A DNA stretch of 64,000 bases from CAVOJV01 sp963696325 (GTDB lineage: Bacteria > Pseudomonadota > Gammaproteobacteria > Competibacterales > Competibacteraceae). The notes under the pieces were generated by a model. It was not told the origin of the DNA, did no database searches, and saw only the letters and a list, made by a program, of their open reading frames with translations. Shown one piece after another: positions 41,226 through 49,418 of the stretch (the stretch's first letter is position 1; each line of letters opens with the position of its first letter). The DNA is taken from NCBI GenBank assembly GCA_963696325.1, contig CAVOJV010000039.1:1-64000 (forward strand), read 5' to 3'. The translations under genes and the position numbers were made by a program.

Positions 41226-41776
41226 AAACGTTCAATGCCGCCTACCTGATCACCGCGCTACTTCTCTCCCTTGGTCTGGGGATCACCGGGTGCGCGACGC
41301 TAGGTGTCCCCGCGCGCACTTCCGTGCAAGACGAGGACTTAGTCGACAATAGCTACCAGGCTGCGGATGCCTTGCTTACCCAGGCAGCCTGGCTGAAGGA
41401 TAATCGCCAACCATTGCTCACCGCCACCTTCGTCAACGTCAATGCTTTGGAGAGTTCCTCGGCGCTGGGCCGGATCATAGCCGAGCAAGTCGCTTCCCGC
41501 TTTTCTCAGCAGGGCTTCACCATGATCGATATGAAGCTGCGAAATAATATCTTCATCAAGGAAGGCGCTGGCGAGTTTGTGCTGTCCCGTTCGGTCAGAG
41601 ATATCAGCCAAAGCCAAAATGCTGCCGCGGTGGTCGCCGGCACGTACGCCGTGGGCAGACACGCAGTGTACGTCAGCACCCGCTTGATCCGCGCCACCGA
41701 CAGCCTAATACTGGCTTCTTACGATTACAGCCTGCCCCTCGGTCCAGACACGAAGGCCCTGCTAGCAAGCCAGTAG
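41222..41776 (+). CDS. FlgO-domain outer-membrane lipoprotein
   Basis: 184 residues with lipobox GITGC (Cys24). The FlgO domain is seen in ALLTQAAWLKDNRQPLLTATFVNVN, GRIIAEQVASRFSQQGFTMIDMKLR and NAAAVVAGTYAVGRHAVYVSTRLI. FlgO in Vibrio stabilises the flagellum, but many FlgO-domain lipoproteins occur without flagellar genes, as seems the case here. Coupled to the preceding lipoprotein and followed by a terminator and tRNA-Met. Confidence 0.82.
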   Translation: MKTFNAAYLITALLLSLGLGITGCATLGVPARTSVQDEDLVDNSYQAADALLTQAAWLKDNRQPLLTATFVNVNALESSSALGRIIAEQVASRFSQQGFTMIDMKLRNNIFIKEGAGEFVLSRSVRDISQSQNAAAVVAGTYAVGRHAVYVSTRLIRATDSLILASYDYSLPLGPDTKALLASQ

Positions 41777-41861
41777 GCCAATGACAATGACCGCCGGGAG
41801 CCACCCAGGCCACCGGCGTGCTTGTTGACACAGACCTGTCATCAGCAGATAATCCGCTCCC

Positions 41862-41893
41862 TTAACGGCGCCGCTTAGCGCCGTTAAATTTTC
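41862..41893 (+). terminator. Rho-independent terminator after the lipoprotein pair
   Basis: A perfect 10-bp stem, TTAACGGCGC (41862-41871) with GCGCCGTTAA (41878-41887), loop of six bases, followed by ATTTTCCTTTC. It lies between the FlgO-like gene and tRNA-Met and would end the lipoprotein transcript. Confidence 0.75.
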
Positions 41894-41900
41894 CTTTCGT

Positions 41901-41977
41901 GGCTATGTAGCTCAGACGGTTAGAGCACAGCACTCATAATGCTGGGGTCGGTGGTTCGAGTCCACCCATAGCCACCA
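41901..41977 (+). tRNA. tRNA-Met (CAT), elongator
   Basis: A 77-base cloverleaf with encoded CCA. Acceptor stem GGCTATG pairs with CATAGCC before ACCA; D-arm TAGCTCAGACGGTTAGAGCA; anticodon CAT at 41935-41937 in loop CTCATAA; T-loop GGTTCGAGTCC. It closely follows the E. coli elongator tRNA-Met layout. A tRNA-Ile2 with lysidine-modified CAT is less likely given the strong match. A tyrosine recombinase remnant reads toward it immediately downstream, so this gene was an integration site. Confidence 0.95.
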
Positions 41978-42001
41978 ATAATTCAATCACTTAGATCGCT
42001 T

Positions 42002-42403
42002 TTACGATATCTCTCGGGTAACAACGTGACCAAATCGTGACGCGCTGCCATCTAAAACACCGACAGCGGCACGGGCATTTTCCGGGGCAAGATGGGCATA
42101 ACGCTCGGTCATCTGGATCGTGCTGTGGCCCAACAGGTCCCGAACCGTGGGTAGTGGCACACCGGCGGTAACCAGCCAAGCGGCACCGGTGTGCCGCAAG
42201 TCGTGGGGATGAAAGTCCTTAATCTCCGCCCGGCAACAAGCTGTGGCGAATCCCTTCTTCACATCCTGAATGCGCTCGCCGCTCTTGACGCAGAATACCC
42301 ACGGCGAGCTCGGGCAATGGGCAGACTGAAACCGGGCTAAATTGACAAGGGCGGCCTTGGCTACCCCGTTCAACGGAACAGTGCGCCGCTCGCCAGTCTT
42401 AGC
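42002..42403 (-). pseudogene. Tyrosine recombinase (phage/island integrase), C-terminal remnant
   Basis: Only the catalytic C-terminal half remains: TGERRTVPLN (beta-hairpin), HPHDLRHTGAAWLV (HxxR), LLGHSTIQMTERYAHL (His and the nucleophile Tyr). The N-terminal arm-binding half is missing; the frame is lost at 42404-42410 where it runs into a transposon-derived repeat. It ends 24 bases from the tRNA-Met 3' end and reads toward it, the normal arrangement for a tRNA-integrated island. No copy of the tRNA 3' end was found elsewhere in the window, so the att partner is not seen. Confidence 0.85.
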
Positions 42404-42409
42404 CCAGAT

Positions 42410-42635
42410 GTTTCATAAACCTGCTCATCAATGCCGAAGGCATGTTCATCCGCTGCCATGTCGCGGATCGTGAGCCTGTTTGGGCGTACCCAGGGGTGGC
42501 GAAGCTGCGATGTTTTCTGTCCCGATGGCGGAAGCCACGGCGCAGTCGCTCAGGCGGGAGCAGGCGGTCGGGGCACGAGGTACAGAATTTCGGTCGGGAG
42601 TGCCAGCAGTCCCTTGACCAGACACGCGCCGGGCA
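42410..42635. repeat. Transposon-derived repeat, copy 1
   Basis: Starts at GTTTCATAAACCTG and is nearly identical to 45764-46073, except that the latter holds about 80 extra bases in the middle (around 45896-45975). The sequence looks like the N-terminal coding part of an IS6-type transposase joined to the end of another transposase (minus-strand TEILYLVP). Copy 1 has truncated the integrase. The remaining stretch up to 42700 carries a TTGACA-like hexamer at 42652 and the ribosome-binding site of the next gene. Confidence 0.75.
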
Positions 42636-42700
42636 GGGTCGATTTGTAAACTTGACAATACCCGCCTGCGTAGCTTTGACTTAGCGTTCGAGGAGGTATC

Positions 42701-43936
42701 ATGGCCGAACTGAAGGTGGAGGTGGAAGCCGGCGAGGTGGGGTTTGATGCCGATCGGCTCGCTCGCATTGACCAGCACTTTGCCCGCTACGTGGATGACG
42801 GGCGGCTGCCGGGTTGGCTAATCCTGGTCAGTCGGGCCGGACGGATCGTTCACCTCAGTACCTATGGCCAACGGGATAAGGAATCCGCCGCGCCGGTGGA
42901 GTTCGACACCCTCTTTCGCATCTACTCCATGACCAAACCGATCACCTCGGTCGCCGCCATGATGCTTTACGAGGAGGGGGCCTTCGAACTCAAGGATCCC
43001 GTGAGTCGGTTTATCCCGGCCTTTGGGGACGTGCGGGTGTACCGCGGTGGGTCCGCGCAGCAGCCCGTGACCGAACCGGCCACCGAGCCGGTGCGGATCT
43101 GGCACCTGCTTACCCACACGGCAGGCCTCACCTACGGGTTTCACTATAGCCACCCGGTGGACGCCCTCTACCGGGTGGCAGGCTTCGAGTGGGGAACCCC
43201 GGCGGGAGCCGACCTCGCCGCCTGCTGCGACACCTGGGCCAGCCTTCCGCTGCTGTTCCAGCCGGGCACAGAGTGGAACTACTCGGTGGCCACCGACGTG
43301 CTCGGCCGGGTGGTGGAGGTCGTCTCTGGCCTGAGCCTCGAGCGGTTTTTCGCCGAGCGGATCTGCGCGCCCTTAGGCATGATCGACACGGGCTTCTGGG
43401 TGGGCGAGGGCGGCGTCGATCGGTTAGCCGCCCTGTATACCCCCCAGCCCGGCACCTTGCGCGCGCTACGCAATGACACCCTGGGCGGGGCCGCCCTGCA
43501 GCACCCCACCTGCCTGTTGGGTGGCGGGGGGTTGATTTCTACCGCCGCTGACTACCACCGCTTCACTCAAATGTTGTGGCGGGGCGGGGAGCTCGACGGC
43601 GTGCGGCTGCTGAGCCGCCGGACCCTGCGCTACATGACCCGCAACCACCTGCCCGGCGGGGCTGATCTGGAGACGTTCGGGCGACCACTGTTCGCCGAAA
43701 CCACCTTCGACGGGGTGGGCTTCGGGCTGGGATTCTCGGTGGTCATCGACCCGGCAGCCAACAAGGTGCTGTCGTCCGAAGGTGAGTTCGCCTGGGGAGG
43801 GGCAGCCAGCACAGCGTTCTGGGTGGACCCGGCGGAGGACATCACCGCGTTGTTCCTGACTCAGCTGCTGCCCTCGAGCACTCATGCCCTCCGCCCGCAG
43901 CTCAAGCAGCTGGTCTACCAGGCCCTGGTGGATTAG
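42701..43936 (+). CDS. Beta-lactamase family serine hydrolase (class C/esterase type)
   Basis: 411 residues of the beta-lactamase/EstB-like superfamily: SMTK (SxxK nucleophile, near residue 76), YSVATD (YxN-like general base) and a C-terminal GGAASTAFWVDP. No signal peptide, so it is probably a cytoplasmic esterase or peptidase rather than an antibiotic-resistance enzyme. Strong site GAGGAGGTATC before ATG 42701. Very GC-rich codon use, and placement between transposon remnants suggests transfer, perhaps from actinobacteria. The frame is intact. Confidence 0.85.
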   Translation: MAELKVEVEAGEVGFDADRLARIDQHFARYVDDGRLPGWLILVSRAGRIVHLSTYGQRDKESAAPVEFDTLFRIYSMTKPITSVAAMMLYEEGAFELKDPVSRFIPAFGDVRVYRGGSAQQPVTEPATEPVRIWHLLTHTAGLTYGFHYSHPVDALYRVAGFEWGTPAGADLAACCDTWASLPLLFQPGTEWNYSVATDVLGRVVEVVSGLSLERFFAERICAPLGMIDTGFWVGEGGVDRLAALYTPQPGTLRALRNDTLGGAALQHPTCLLGGGGLISTAADYHRFTQMLWRGGELDGVRLLSRRTLRYMTRNHLPGGADLETFGRPLFAETTFDGVGFGLGFSVVIDPAANKVLSSEGEFAWGGAASTAFWVDPAEDITALFLTQLLPSSTHALRPQLKQLVYQALVD

Positions 43937-43979
43937 CGGGTATCCTGCGATGGAAGTCGAAAAAAGCGTTGGCTAAAAT

Positions 43980-44098
43980 AACCCCATCGGCCAGATCTGG
44001 TTGGGGCAATGATGATGCTTGAGCTTCTGGACCATCCACAGGCTGTCGCCGCGATCGAGCGCGCTATTGAGACCGTGTTGCGGGAAGGCCCGCAATAG
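43980..44098 (+). pseudogene. Isocitrate/isopropylmalate (tartrate) dehydrogenase family, C-terminal scrap
   Basis: Reads NPIGQIW, then after a one-base shift MMMLELLDHPQAVAAIERAIETVLREGP and a stop at 44096. This is the end of a tartrate-type or isopropylmalate-type dehydrogenase (usual form NPIGQIWSGAMMLEHLG). Nothing else of the gene remains, so it is a deletion scar in the island. The rest of 43937-44175 holds no gene. Confidence 0.6.
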
Positions 44099-44175
44099 CC
44101 AAGATGATTTATCCCTGTGAGAGTTTTCATCCGTTTGTGCAAACTTACCCAATGAGCTCAGCGTAGGATCGTGTT

Positions 44176-45030
44176 ATGTATTCGGATAGGCGTGATCCCT
44201 ATGAGATCTTGCAGATCTTTCACAATGCTGAAAGAAAAGCCATCGAAGTTGCCTATCGGCGACTTGCTCAGAAGTACCATCCGGACGTCAATGCAAGCGT
44301 AGATGCAGAGGCACGCATGAAGGACCTCAACTGGGCCTACGAGATACTGAGCGATCCCTCCAAGAAAAGCCAATACGATCACAGCAGGTCTGGCGCCGGA
44401 GCCAAGCGTGCCGCTCGTTCGCCAGAGCCACCATCGCAGCCACGCTCACCTGCCCGCCCACGCCCGCATGCGGGCACGTCCATCCATGATCGTTCCTCGG
44501 CCAGGCGGCAGGCTTCATCCATTCCGACCCAGTGGAAAACGGTATCCTCAAGGCTCATTTGGATAGTAGCAGCCATACTTGCGGGTATCTATTTCGTCTA
44601 CTTTAGCGACGGGCAGGTGCCTTCTTCTTCGCAGAGCGCTCAGTCAAGTGTTCTGGTGCCAACGCCGACTGGTTACGCTGACTGCATACCATGGACTAAA
44701 ACCTCGCGATATGAGGGCCGATCCGTTTGCGTCCTGGGCCGGATTGTTTCGGTAAGCTTCGAGTTCGACTATGTTTCAAGCGCCTCTATCTGGACTGCCC
44801 ATTTTAGCGACGACCCAGCCAACGATTTCACCTTGATAAGTGTTGGTCGCGATCTCTCAAACTGGGAAGAGCGGTGCGTCGTAGTGAGGGGAACGGTGTT
44901 CAACAAGGGACGAATTCGCGGGTACTTCGATGGTCCGCAACCTGCAATGATGAGTTCCAATCCGTATGTGAAGCCAGGTTTTTCCATTATGGAAGCACTT
45001 GAAGGTCTTTGTGGCTTAGGTGTGCCGTGA
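44176..45030 (+). CDS. J-domain membrane protein of unknown function
   Basis: 284 residues. A complete J domain (residues ~6-68, HPD at 35-37) is followed by a proline/arginine/serine-rich linker, one membrane helix (residues ~126-143, RLIWIVAAILAGIYFVYF) and a C-terminal domain of about 130 residues with CVLGRIVSVSFEF and CVVVRGTVFNKGRI, which looks like an OB-type fold. It would recruit Hsp70 to the membrane for an unknown purpose. Start ATG 44176 follows AGGATC. Lower GC and different codon use than flanking core genes; it lies in the island. Confidence 0.8.
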   Translation: MYSDRRDPYEILQIFHNAERKAIEVAYRRLAQKYHPDVNASVDAEARMKDLNWAYEILSDPSKKSQYDHSRSGAGAKRAARSPEPPSQPRSPARPRPHAGTSIHDRSSARRQASSIPTQWKTVSSRLIWIVAAILAGIYFVYFSDGQVPSSSQSAQSSVLVPTPTGYADCIPWTKTSRYEGRSVCVLGRIVSVSFEFDYVSSASIWTAHFSDDPANDFTLISVGRDLSNWEERCVVVRGTVFNKGRIRGYFDGPQPAMMSSNPYVKPGFSIMEALEGLCGLGVP

Positions 45031-45085
45031 ACGTTTGTGTTGCGTTAATTGCCGCTAGCCACAGGTCGGCTATCGTCAGGCGCAA

Positions 45086-45763
45086 TTAGGCGGCCAAGGA
45101 ATAGAATTGGTCGGCGGCGGATAGTTGTTGAGTGTCGGCAGAGATCATCCGACCTTTCATGCGCATGAGTTCAATCCCGTGGAGGATCACCCGGGCCGAA
45201 CGAAAGGACTGGAACCCCAGCATCGGGCGGACGATTCGTTTGACGGCTCGATGATGCTGCTCCACCCGATTGTTTAAGGTGATTTTCAGAAATGAAAGCA
45301 CCAAAATTCCCTTTTCCTGCAGAGCAGTTTGGCGCGAGGCTTTTCCTCCCCCTTACGAAGGGGGAGGCCAGGAGGGGGTTAAAAAAGGGCCACTGCAGCG
45401 GTTTATTGGCAGACCCCCTCTCAATCTCCCCCTTCGTAAGGGGGAGACTTGAAGGTGTCCGAAACCATTGAACGATCTCGCTTGGGGGATAATCTTTCAC
45501 GGAAATCGCCTAAGCACTTGCTCTGACGGATCTCGATCGTGGCCTCGGTCTCTTCGATGAGCGCCGCAAGGGCGGCGGTATTGGCGCCACTCTTGTCGAT
45601 CGTGACCGTGTCCGGAAGACCGTGCTGCCGCACCGCTTTCTTGAAAAAGCGCCGCGCGGCCTGCTTGTCGCGACGAGCGGTGTGCAGGAAGTCGAGGGTC
45701 TGGCCGTCCCGATCGACGGCGCGGTAGAGGTACTTCCACTGGCCCTTGACCTTGATATGGCTC
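45086..45763 (-). mobile_element. IS6-type transposase remnant, interrupted
   Basis: The minus-strand N-terminal part (45763-45512) reads YETSHIKVKGQWKYLYRAVD, then RDGQTLDFLHTARRD and DKSGANTAALAAL, the DDE core of IS6/IS26-type transposases. It stops at KCL, where a 233-bp insert sits, and resumes at 45277 with NNRVEQHHRAVKRIVRPMLG and SFRSARVILHGIELM. With the insert removed, the host frame closes exactly (KCL-NNRVEQ). The N-terminus is fused to other transposon sequence, so no intact element exists. Confidence 0.82.
45278..45510. mobile_element. MITE-like insertion in the IS6 transposase, with palindromic interior
   Basis: A 233-bp insert flanked by TAA direct repeats (45275-45277 and 45511-45513). 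Its ends are imperfect inverted repeats: GGTGATTTTCAGAAA on the left and GGCGATTTCCGTGAAA on the right (reverse complement). Two 21-bp near-palindromes, CTCCCCCTTACGAAGGGGGAG (near 45347) and its inverted counterpart (near 45427), flank a central region. It encodes nothing. Excision restores the IS6 frame. Confidence 0.75.
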
Positions 45764-46073
45764 GTTTCATAAACCTGCCCATCAATGTCGAAGGCATGTT
45801 CATCCGCTGCCATGTCCCGAATCGTGAGCCTGTTTGGGCGTACCCAGGGGTGGCGACGCTGCGATGTTTTCTGTCCCGATGGCGGAATCCATGGCGCAGT
45901 GGTTGCCGAAGCGTATTTCGGGCGAGCCGCCACCTCCGTTCGAGCGGCTCCGGGTACTACGCCGGGCTAGACGGAACGGCGCAGTCGCTCAGGCGGGAGC
46001 AGGCGGTCGGGCACGAGGTACAGAATTTCGGTCAGGGGTGCCAGCAGTCCCTTGACCGGACCCGCACCGGGCA
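45764..46073. repeat. Transposon-derived repeat, copy 2
   Basis: Matches 42410-42635 from GTTTCATAAACCTG to CACCGGGCA, with about 80 additional bases in the middle. Minus-strand frames give RHPWVRPNRLTIRDMAADEHAF and LLAPLTEILYLVPDRLLPPERLRR; the latter resembles a transposase C-terminus (possibly IS1380-like). It joins the IS6 remnant on its left. The two copies could support recombination that deletes 42.6-45.8 kb. Confidence 0.7.
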
Positions 46074-46079
46074 ACGAAA

Positions 46080-47150
46080 GCTTGATGCGATCCTTGTACT
46101 GGCTCACCCGCACCGCCAGCTTGAACAGTTTCAGGATGATCGACATCGGCTGCGCCCTGGCCAGTTCGGTGTGAACCAGGGTCAGATGACCTGATCTCTG
46201 GGATTTGAAGAAGACCGCACTTTCAGGACCAAGCGGAGGTTGGTTCTGGGGAACCGAGTTTCGGTGGCATTGAGCTCCTCGCACAGTTTTTGGATGGCGA
46301 CGTCAGATGAGGCCTTGGCCAAGTGGTGGAGGCGGACGGTCAAGGTTCCGGCGGCAGGGTCGGGCAGCAGATCGGCCTCGGTGGTATACAGCGCCTGCAA
46401 CAGCCGGCGGGCCTCGTCGGGATAGCCGAGGGTTTCGCGTAAACCGTTGGCCATGGCGGTTTCGGCCCGATAGGCAACCATCTTGATGGTATCGATCAGA
46501 TGTTTGCTGAAATACCTGGGTTCATTCGGAAAAAGGCAAATTCGTGGTGATGATCCAGGCCGTTCGCTCAGCCGGTTCACTGATGACCTGAAAAAGCAAT
46601 TCAGCGCCGCTCTGGGCAAAGGGCACCTAGCCCACCTCATCCAGGACGATCAGCTCAAGCCGGGTCCAGCGCTGCAGCGCACGCCCGAGCAGATGCTGTT
46701 GCTGGGCTTCGACCAGTTCGTTGACCAGGCCGGCGGCCTTGATGAAGCGGGCGCGCTTCTGCTGGCGCCACGCGGCCACGCACAGACCGGTGACCAAATG
46801 GGTTTTGCCGGTACCCGAGGCGCCGATGAAATCGTGCGCCGCGGTCCAGCGTCCCGCCGCGCGCTTCACCGTCACTTTCGGAATCCCAAAGGCACGCGCA
46901 ATCTCCGCCTGCTTGGCATTGCCGTTGCCGCAGAATTGCGCCATGATCATGCGGAATGAGGCTGGTATCGACGGTGGCGTCAAGTTCTGGGTCTACAACG
47001 CCGAGGCCGAGGCCGAGGTCAATGTCTCTGAGGCCAGGACCCAGAAACTCAGACCGGTGGGACCGGACGGGAAGCCGGGCGGGAAGAAGGAGGTCATGGT
47101 TTCGATGCAGACGATCTACCCATTTAGCGGAAGGCTGTAGGATCGCGCCA
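46080..47150 (-). mobile_element. Transposase graveyard: IstB fragment flanked by pieces of another transposase
   Basis: Minus-strand pieces: 46182-46520 carries RYFSKHLIDTIKMVAYRAE and TVRLHHLAKASSDVAIQKLC, the C-terminal end of an unassigned transposase. 46640-46850 is an IstB ATPase fragment (ASGTGKTHLVTG Walker A, LIVLDEVG Walker B). 46850-46965 has AKQAEIARAFGIPKVTVKR, a helix-turn-helix that looks like the N-terminus of the same unassigned transposase. So an IS21 helper gene appears to have landed in, or recombined with, another IS. None is intact. Confidence 0.65.
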
Positions 47151-47167
47151 AGGAAGAGGGTTGCTGA

Positions 47168-47758
47168 ATGCACAAGTTGCTTTTGATCGCGGTTTTCGTG
47201 CCGACGACGGACAAGGTGGAAAAAGACTTCAAGGGCAGGCGCGGCGAGCTGGCCACCGGTTACCCGGTCGGAAAAGATCTGATCCTGACCGCGCGCCATA
47301 TCCTGCAACCGGAACCGCCGTACTACCGAGATGTGCGCTATCGAGTGAGGATATGCTGGCATTGCTCCTGTTCCGGCGATAGAGCGGACTGGATTGAGGT
47401 TCCTGATAAGGACATCGTCTGGCCAAGTCAAGGCGATCTGGACGCAGCCCTAATCCGCTGTCCCTTGCCGCGCGCTGCGGTGGACTGGGGCATCGTCTCC
47501 CATGACCCGCCCCTCGACAAGATGAAGTGGGCCAGCGAGGGTTTCCCTGGCGCTACCCGGTATAAGAAACAGCATTGCACCAACAGCTTCAGCGGCAAGG
47601 TGTGCTCCAAGGCCCAGAACGAGTCCCACTTCGAACTGACCGTGGAGAATGCGCCAGAGGACAATGATGACTGGAAAGGAATCTCCGGCATGCCGGTGTT
47701 CGTCGGTCGCAAGATTCTCGGGGTCGTGCAAAGCGTTCCGCAAAACTTCAAGGCCTAG
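47168..47758 (+). CDS. Trypsin-like serine protease domain of a conflict-system effector (ends at premature TAG)
   Basis: 196 residues from ATG 47168 (AGAGGG site 8 bases upstream). It shows the chymotrypsin-fold triad: LILTARHIL (His44), GDLDAALIRC (Asp92) and GISGMPVF (Ser172). Frame continues after TAG 47756 (probably CAG originally) with YATPTWKLLDDEAFC and a helical region to about 48047, where one extra base shifts it into the frame that leads, with no stop, into the TIR domain. So the intact protein was probably trypsin + helical region + TIR, or two abutting proteins. Trypsin domains with this context occur as effectors activated by MoxR/vWA modules in bacterial conflict systems. Confidence 0.75.
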   Translation: MHKLLLIAVFVPTTDKVEKDFKGRRGELATGYPVGKDLILTARHILQPEPPYYRDVRYRVRICWHCSCSGDRADWIEVPDKDIVWPSQGDLDAALIRCPLPRAAVDWGIVSHDPPLDKMKWASEGFPGATRYKKQHCTNSFSGKVCSKAQNESHFELTVENAPEDNDDWKGISGMPVFVGRKILGVVQSVPQNFKA

Positions 47759-48017
47759 AAGCTGTACGCGACTCCGACTTGGAAACTGCTCGACGACGAG
47801 GCTTTCTGCAAAGCGATCGACTACGACGACCAGGCAGCGCGGGTCGAGAAGGTCAAGGGTGAAATTGCCAAATCACTCGTGCGTTCGCCGGATGCGGTTG
47901 ACGCCTTGATCGAACAGGAACAGCTCGATATCGGCGACGACATGGTCGGCCTCAACGGTGCGCGACGAGCCGATCAGCTCGCTGAGCGTTTGCTGAAGAC
48001 GGATGTCCGCGTTGTGA

Positions 48018-49418
48018 TTGGGCTTTGCGCCGCGCGCATCGTTCCCGTGCGAAGGCGACAAGGCCCCGGAACAGCGAGCGAAGGCGGCTGAGATCATCAC
48101 GGAGGTCGCGCAGCACATCGTGCCCGCCGTCTACGACTACGGCGTTGTCCAATGGACCCGCCAACAGGGCAGCGGAGGCACCGCCCTGGCGCTACTTCCG
48201 GCCGGTATCAAAACCGTCGCCGAGATCATCATGGCTGGTGTGGATCGTCGCAAAACCCGGTTTCGCCATCGCGCGAGCGAAGACGAACAGCCGGAAGGCG
48301 AGCTGAGCCTGCCGCAGCTACCCGAGTGTGGCATCGACCCCGGCGGCGCCAAGGCCAAGGAAGCCCTGCAGGAGCATCTGCATAAGAAGTTCAATCCGCG
48401 AGAGACAGACAATTTCCACCGCGCGGTCGACGAGTACCTGTTGACAAACTTCCCGCGACCCGAAAGCGGGGCGCCGGAGCGCAACCGACAAGAGCGCATC
48501 ACGCTCACCGCCGACCTGCTCGCGAGCAAAAGCCGCGACAGCGGTCAGACCTTCTATATGTTGTTTAACCTTCCGAACGATATGGAAGGGCAAAACGCCC
48601 TGCGCTCTTTGGTCCAGTCCCTCAAGGACGACTACCCTGCCCTCATGTTTCTCGGCCTGGATCCCGCTTTCGAGCAGGAGCGACAGGACCGGGCGCTGAT
48701 CGATCCATTCTGCCGCATGCTTCCGATAAAAGCGCGTGAACCACCCGATGCCGCCCCAATACCATCCACCCCACCGCAAGGGAAGCTATCTTCCATGAGC
48801 ACCCAGGGATTCAAGATTGCGCTTTCCTTCCCCGGCGAACACCGGGATTTCGTGGAGCAAGTCGCGACGCGGCTGGCCGACCGAGTGGGTCGTGACCGAG
48901 TCCTGTACGACAAGTACTACGAGGCCGAGTTTGCCCGCCCCGATCTCGACACCTATTTACAGCGTCTCTATCACGACGAATCCGAGTTGATCGCCGTGTT
49001 TCTGTGCGCCGACTACGAGCGCAAAGATTGGTGCGGCCTCGAATGGCGGGCCATCCGCGACCTGATCAAGCGGCGCCAGACATCCACCGTCATGCCCTTG
49101 CGCTTCGACAATACGGAGATTCCCGGGTTGTTCTCGACCGACGGTTATGTCTGGATCGGCGGTCGCCCGCCGACGGAGATCGCCGACCTGATTCTGCAAC
49201 GGATGGGGATCAACGCCGGCCAAGTCTCCATTTCCGCGCCCTCGCGCCCGCCCCCGGCCCTGTCATCGCTGTCGCCCGCGCTATCCGTTTGGCTGAAGAA
49301 GCTCGCTTTCCTGGAACTGGAGGAAGCGAAAGCCATCGATCCGGGCCAGAAATTCAAGCTTCAGGAAGATATCGCCGAGGCCAAGGCCAAGATTCGCGAA
49401 TTCGGGGGTTCGGCATGA
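48018..49418 (+). CDS. Helical conflict-system region followed by a TIR domain
   Basis: The frame contains the rest of the effector-associated region (EIITEVAQHIVPAVYDYG; a PDL-like SLPQLPECGID; TFYMLFNLPNDMEG), then a TIR domain from 48795: KIALSFPGEHRDFVEQVA, RVLYDKYYEAEF, and DYERKDWCGLEW with the putative NADase Glu83. An ATG at 48795 with AAGGGA nine bases upstream allows separate translation of TIR. The C-terminal helical tail ends in EIAEAKAKIREFG. Stop overlaps the MoxR start (ATGA). TIR domains here probably hydrolyse NAD+ or make a nucleotide signal when the system is triggered. Residues 1-10 of this frame lie around a frameshift and are uncertain. Confidence 0.8.
   Translation: MGFAPRASFPCEGDKAPEQRAKAAEIITEVAQHIVPAVYDYGVVQWTRQQGSGGTALALLPAGIKTVAEIIMAGVDRRKTRFRHRASEDEQPEGELSLPQLPECGIDPGGAKAKEALQEHLHKKFNPRETDNFHRAVDEYLLTNFPRPESGAPERNRQERITLTADLLASKSRDSGQTFYMLFNLPNDMEGQNALRSLVQSLKDDYPALMFLGLDPAFEQERQDRALIDPFCRMLPIKAREPPDAAPIPSTPPQGKLSSMSTQGFKIALSFPGEHRDFVEQVATRLADRVGRDRVLYDKYYEAEFARPDLDTYLQRLYHDESELIAVFLCADYERKDWCGLEWRAIRDLIKRRQTSTVMPLRFDNTEIPGLFSTDGYVWIGGRPPTEIADLILQRMGINAGQVSISAPSRPPPALSSLSPALSVWLKKLAFLELEEAKAIDPGQKFKLQEDIAEAKAKIREFGGSA

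Noticed and set aside
42701..43936. An antibiotic-resistance beta-lactamase
   Set aside because: There is no signal peptide and the closest pattern is the EstB-like esterase group; a serine hydrolase call is all the sequence supports.
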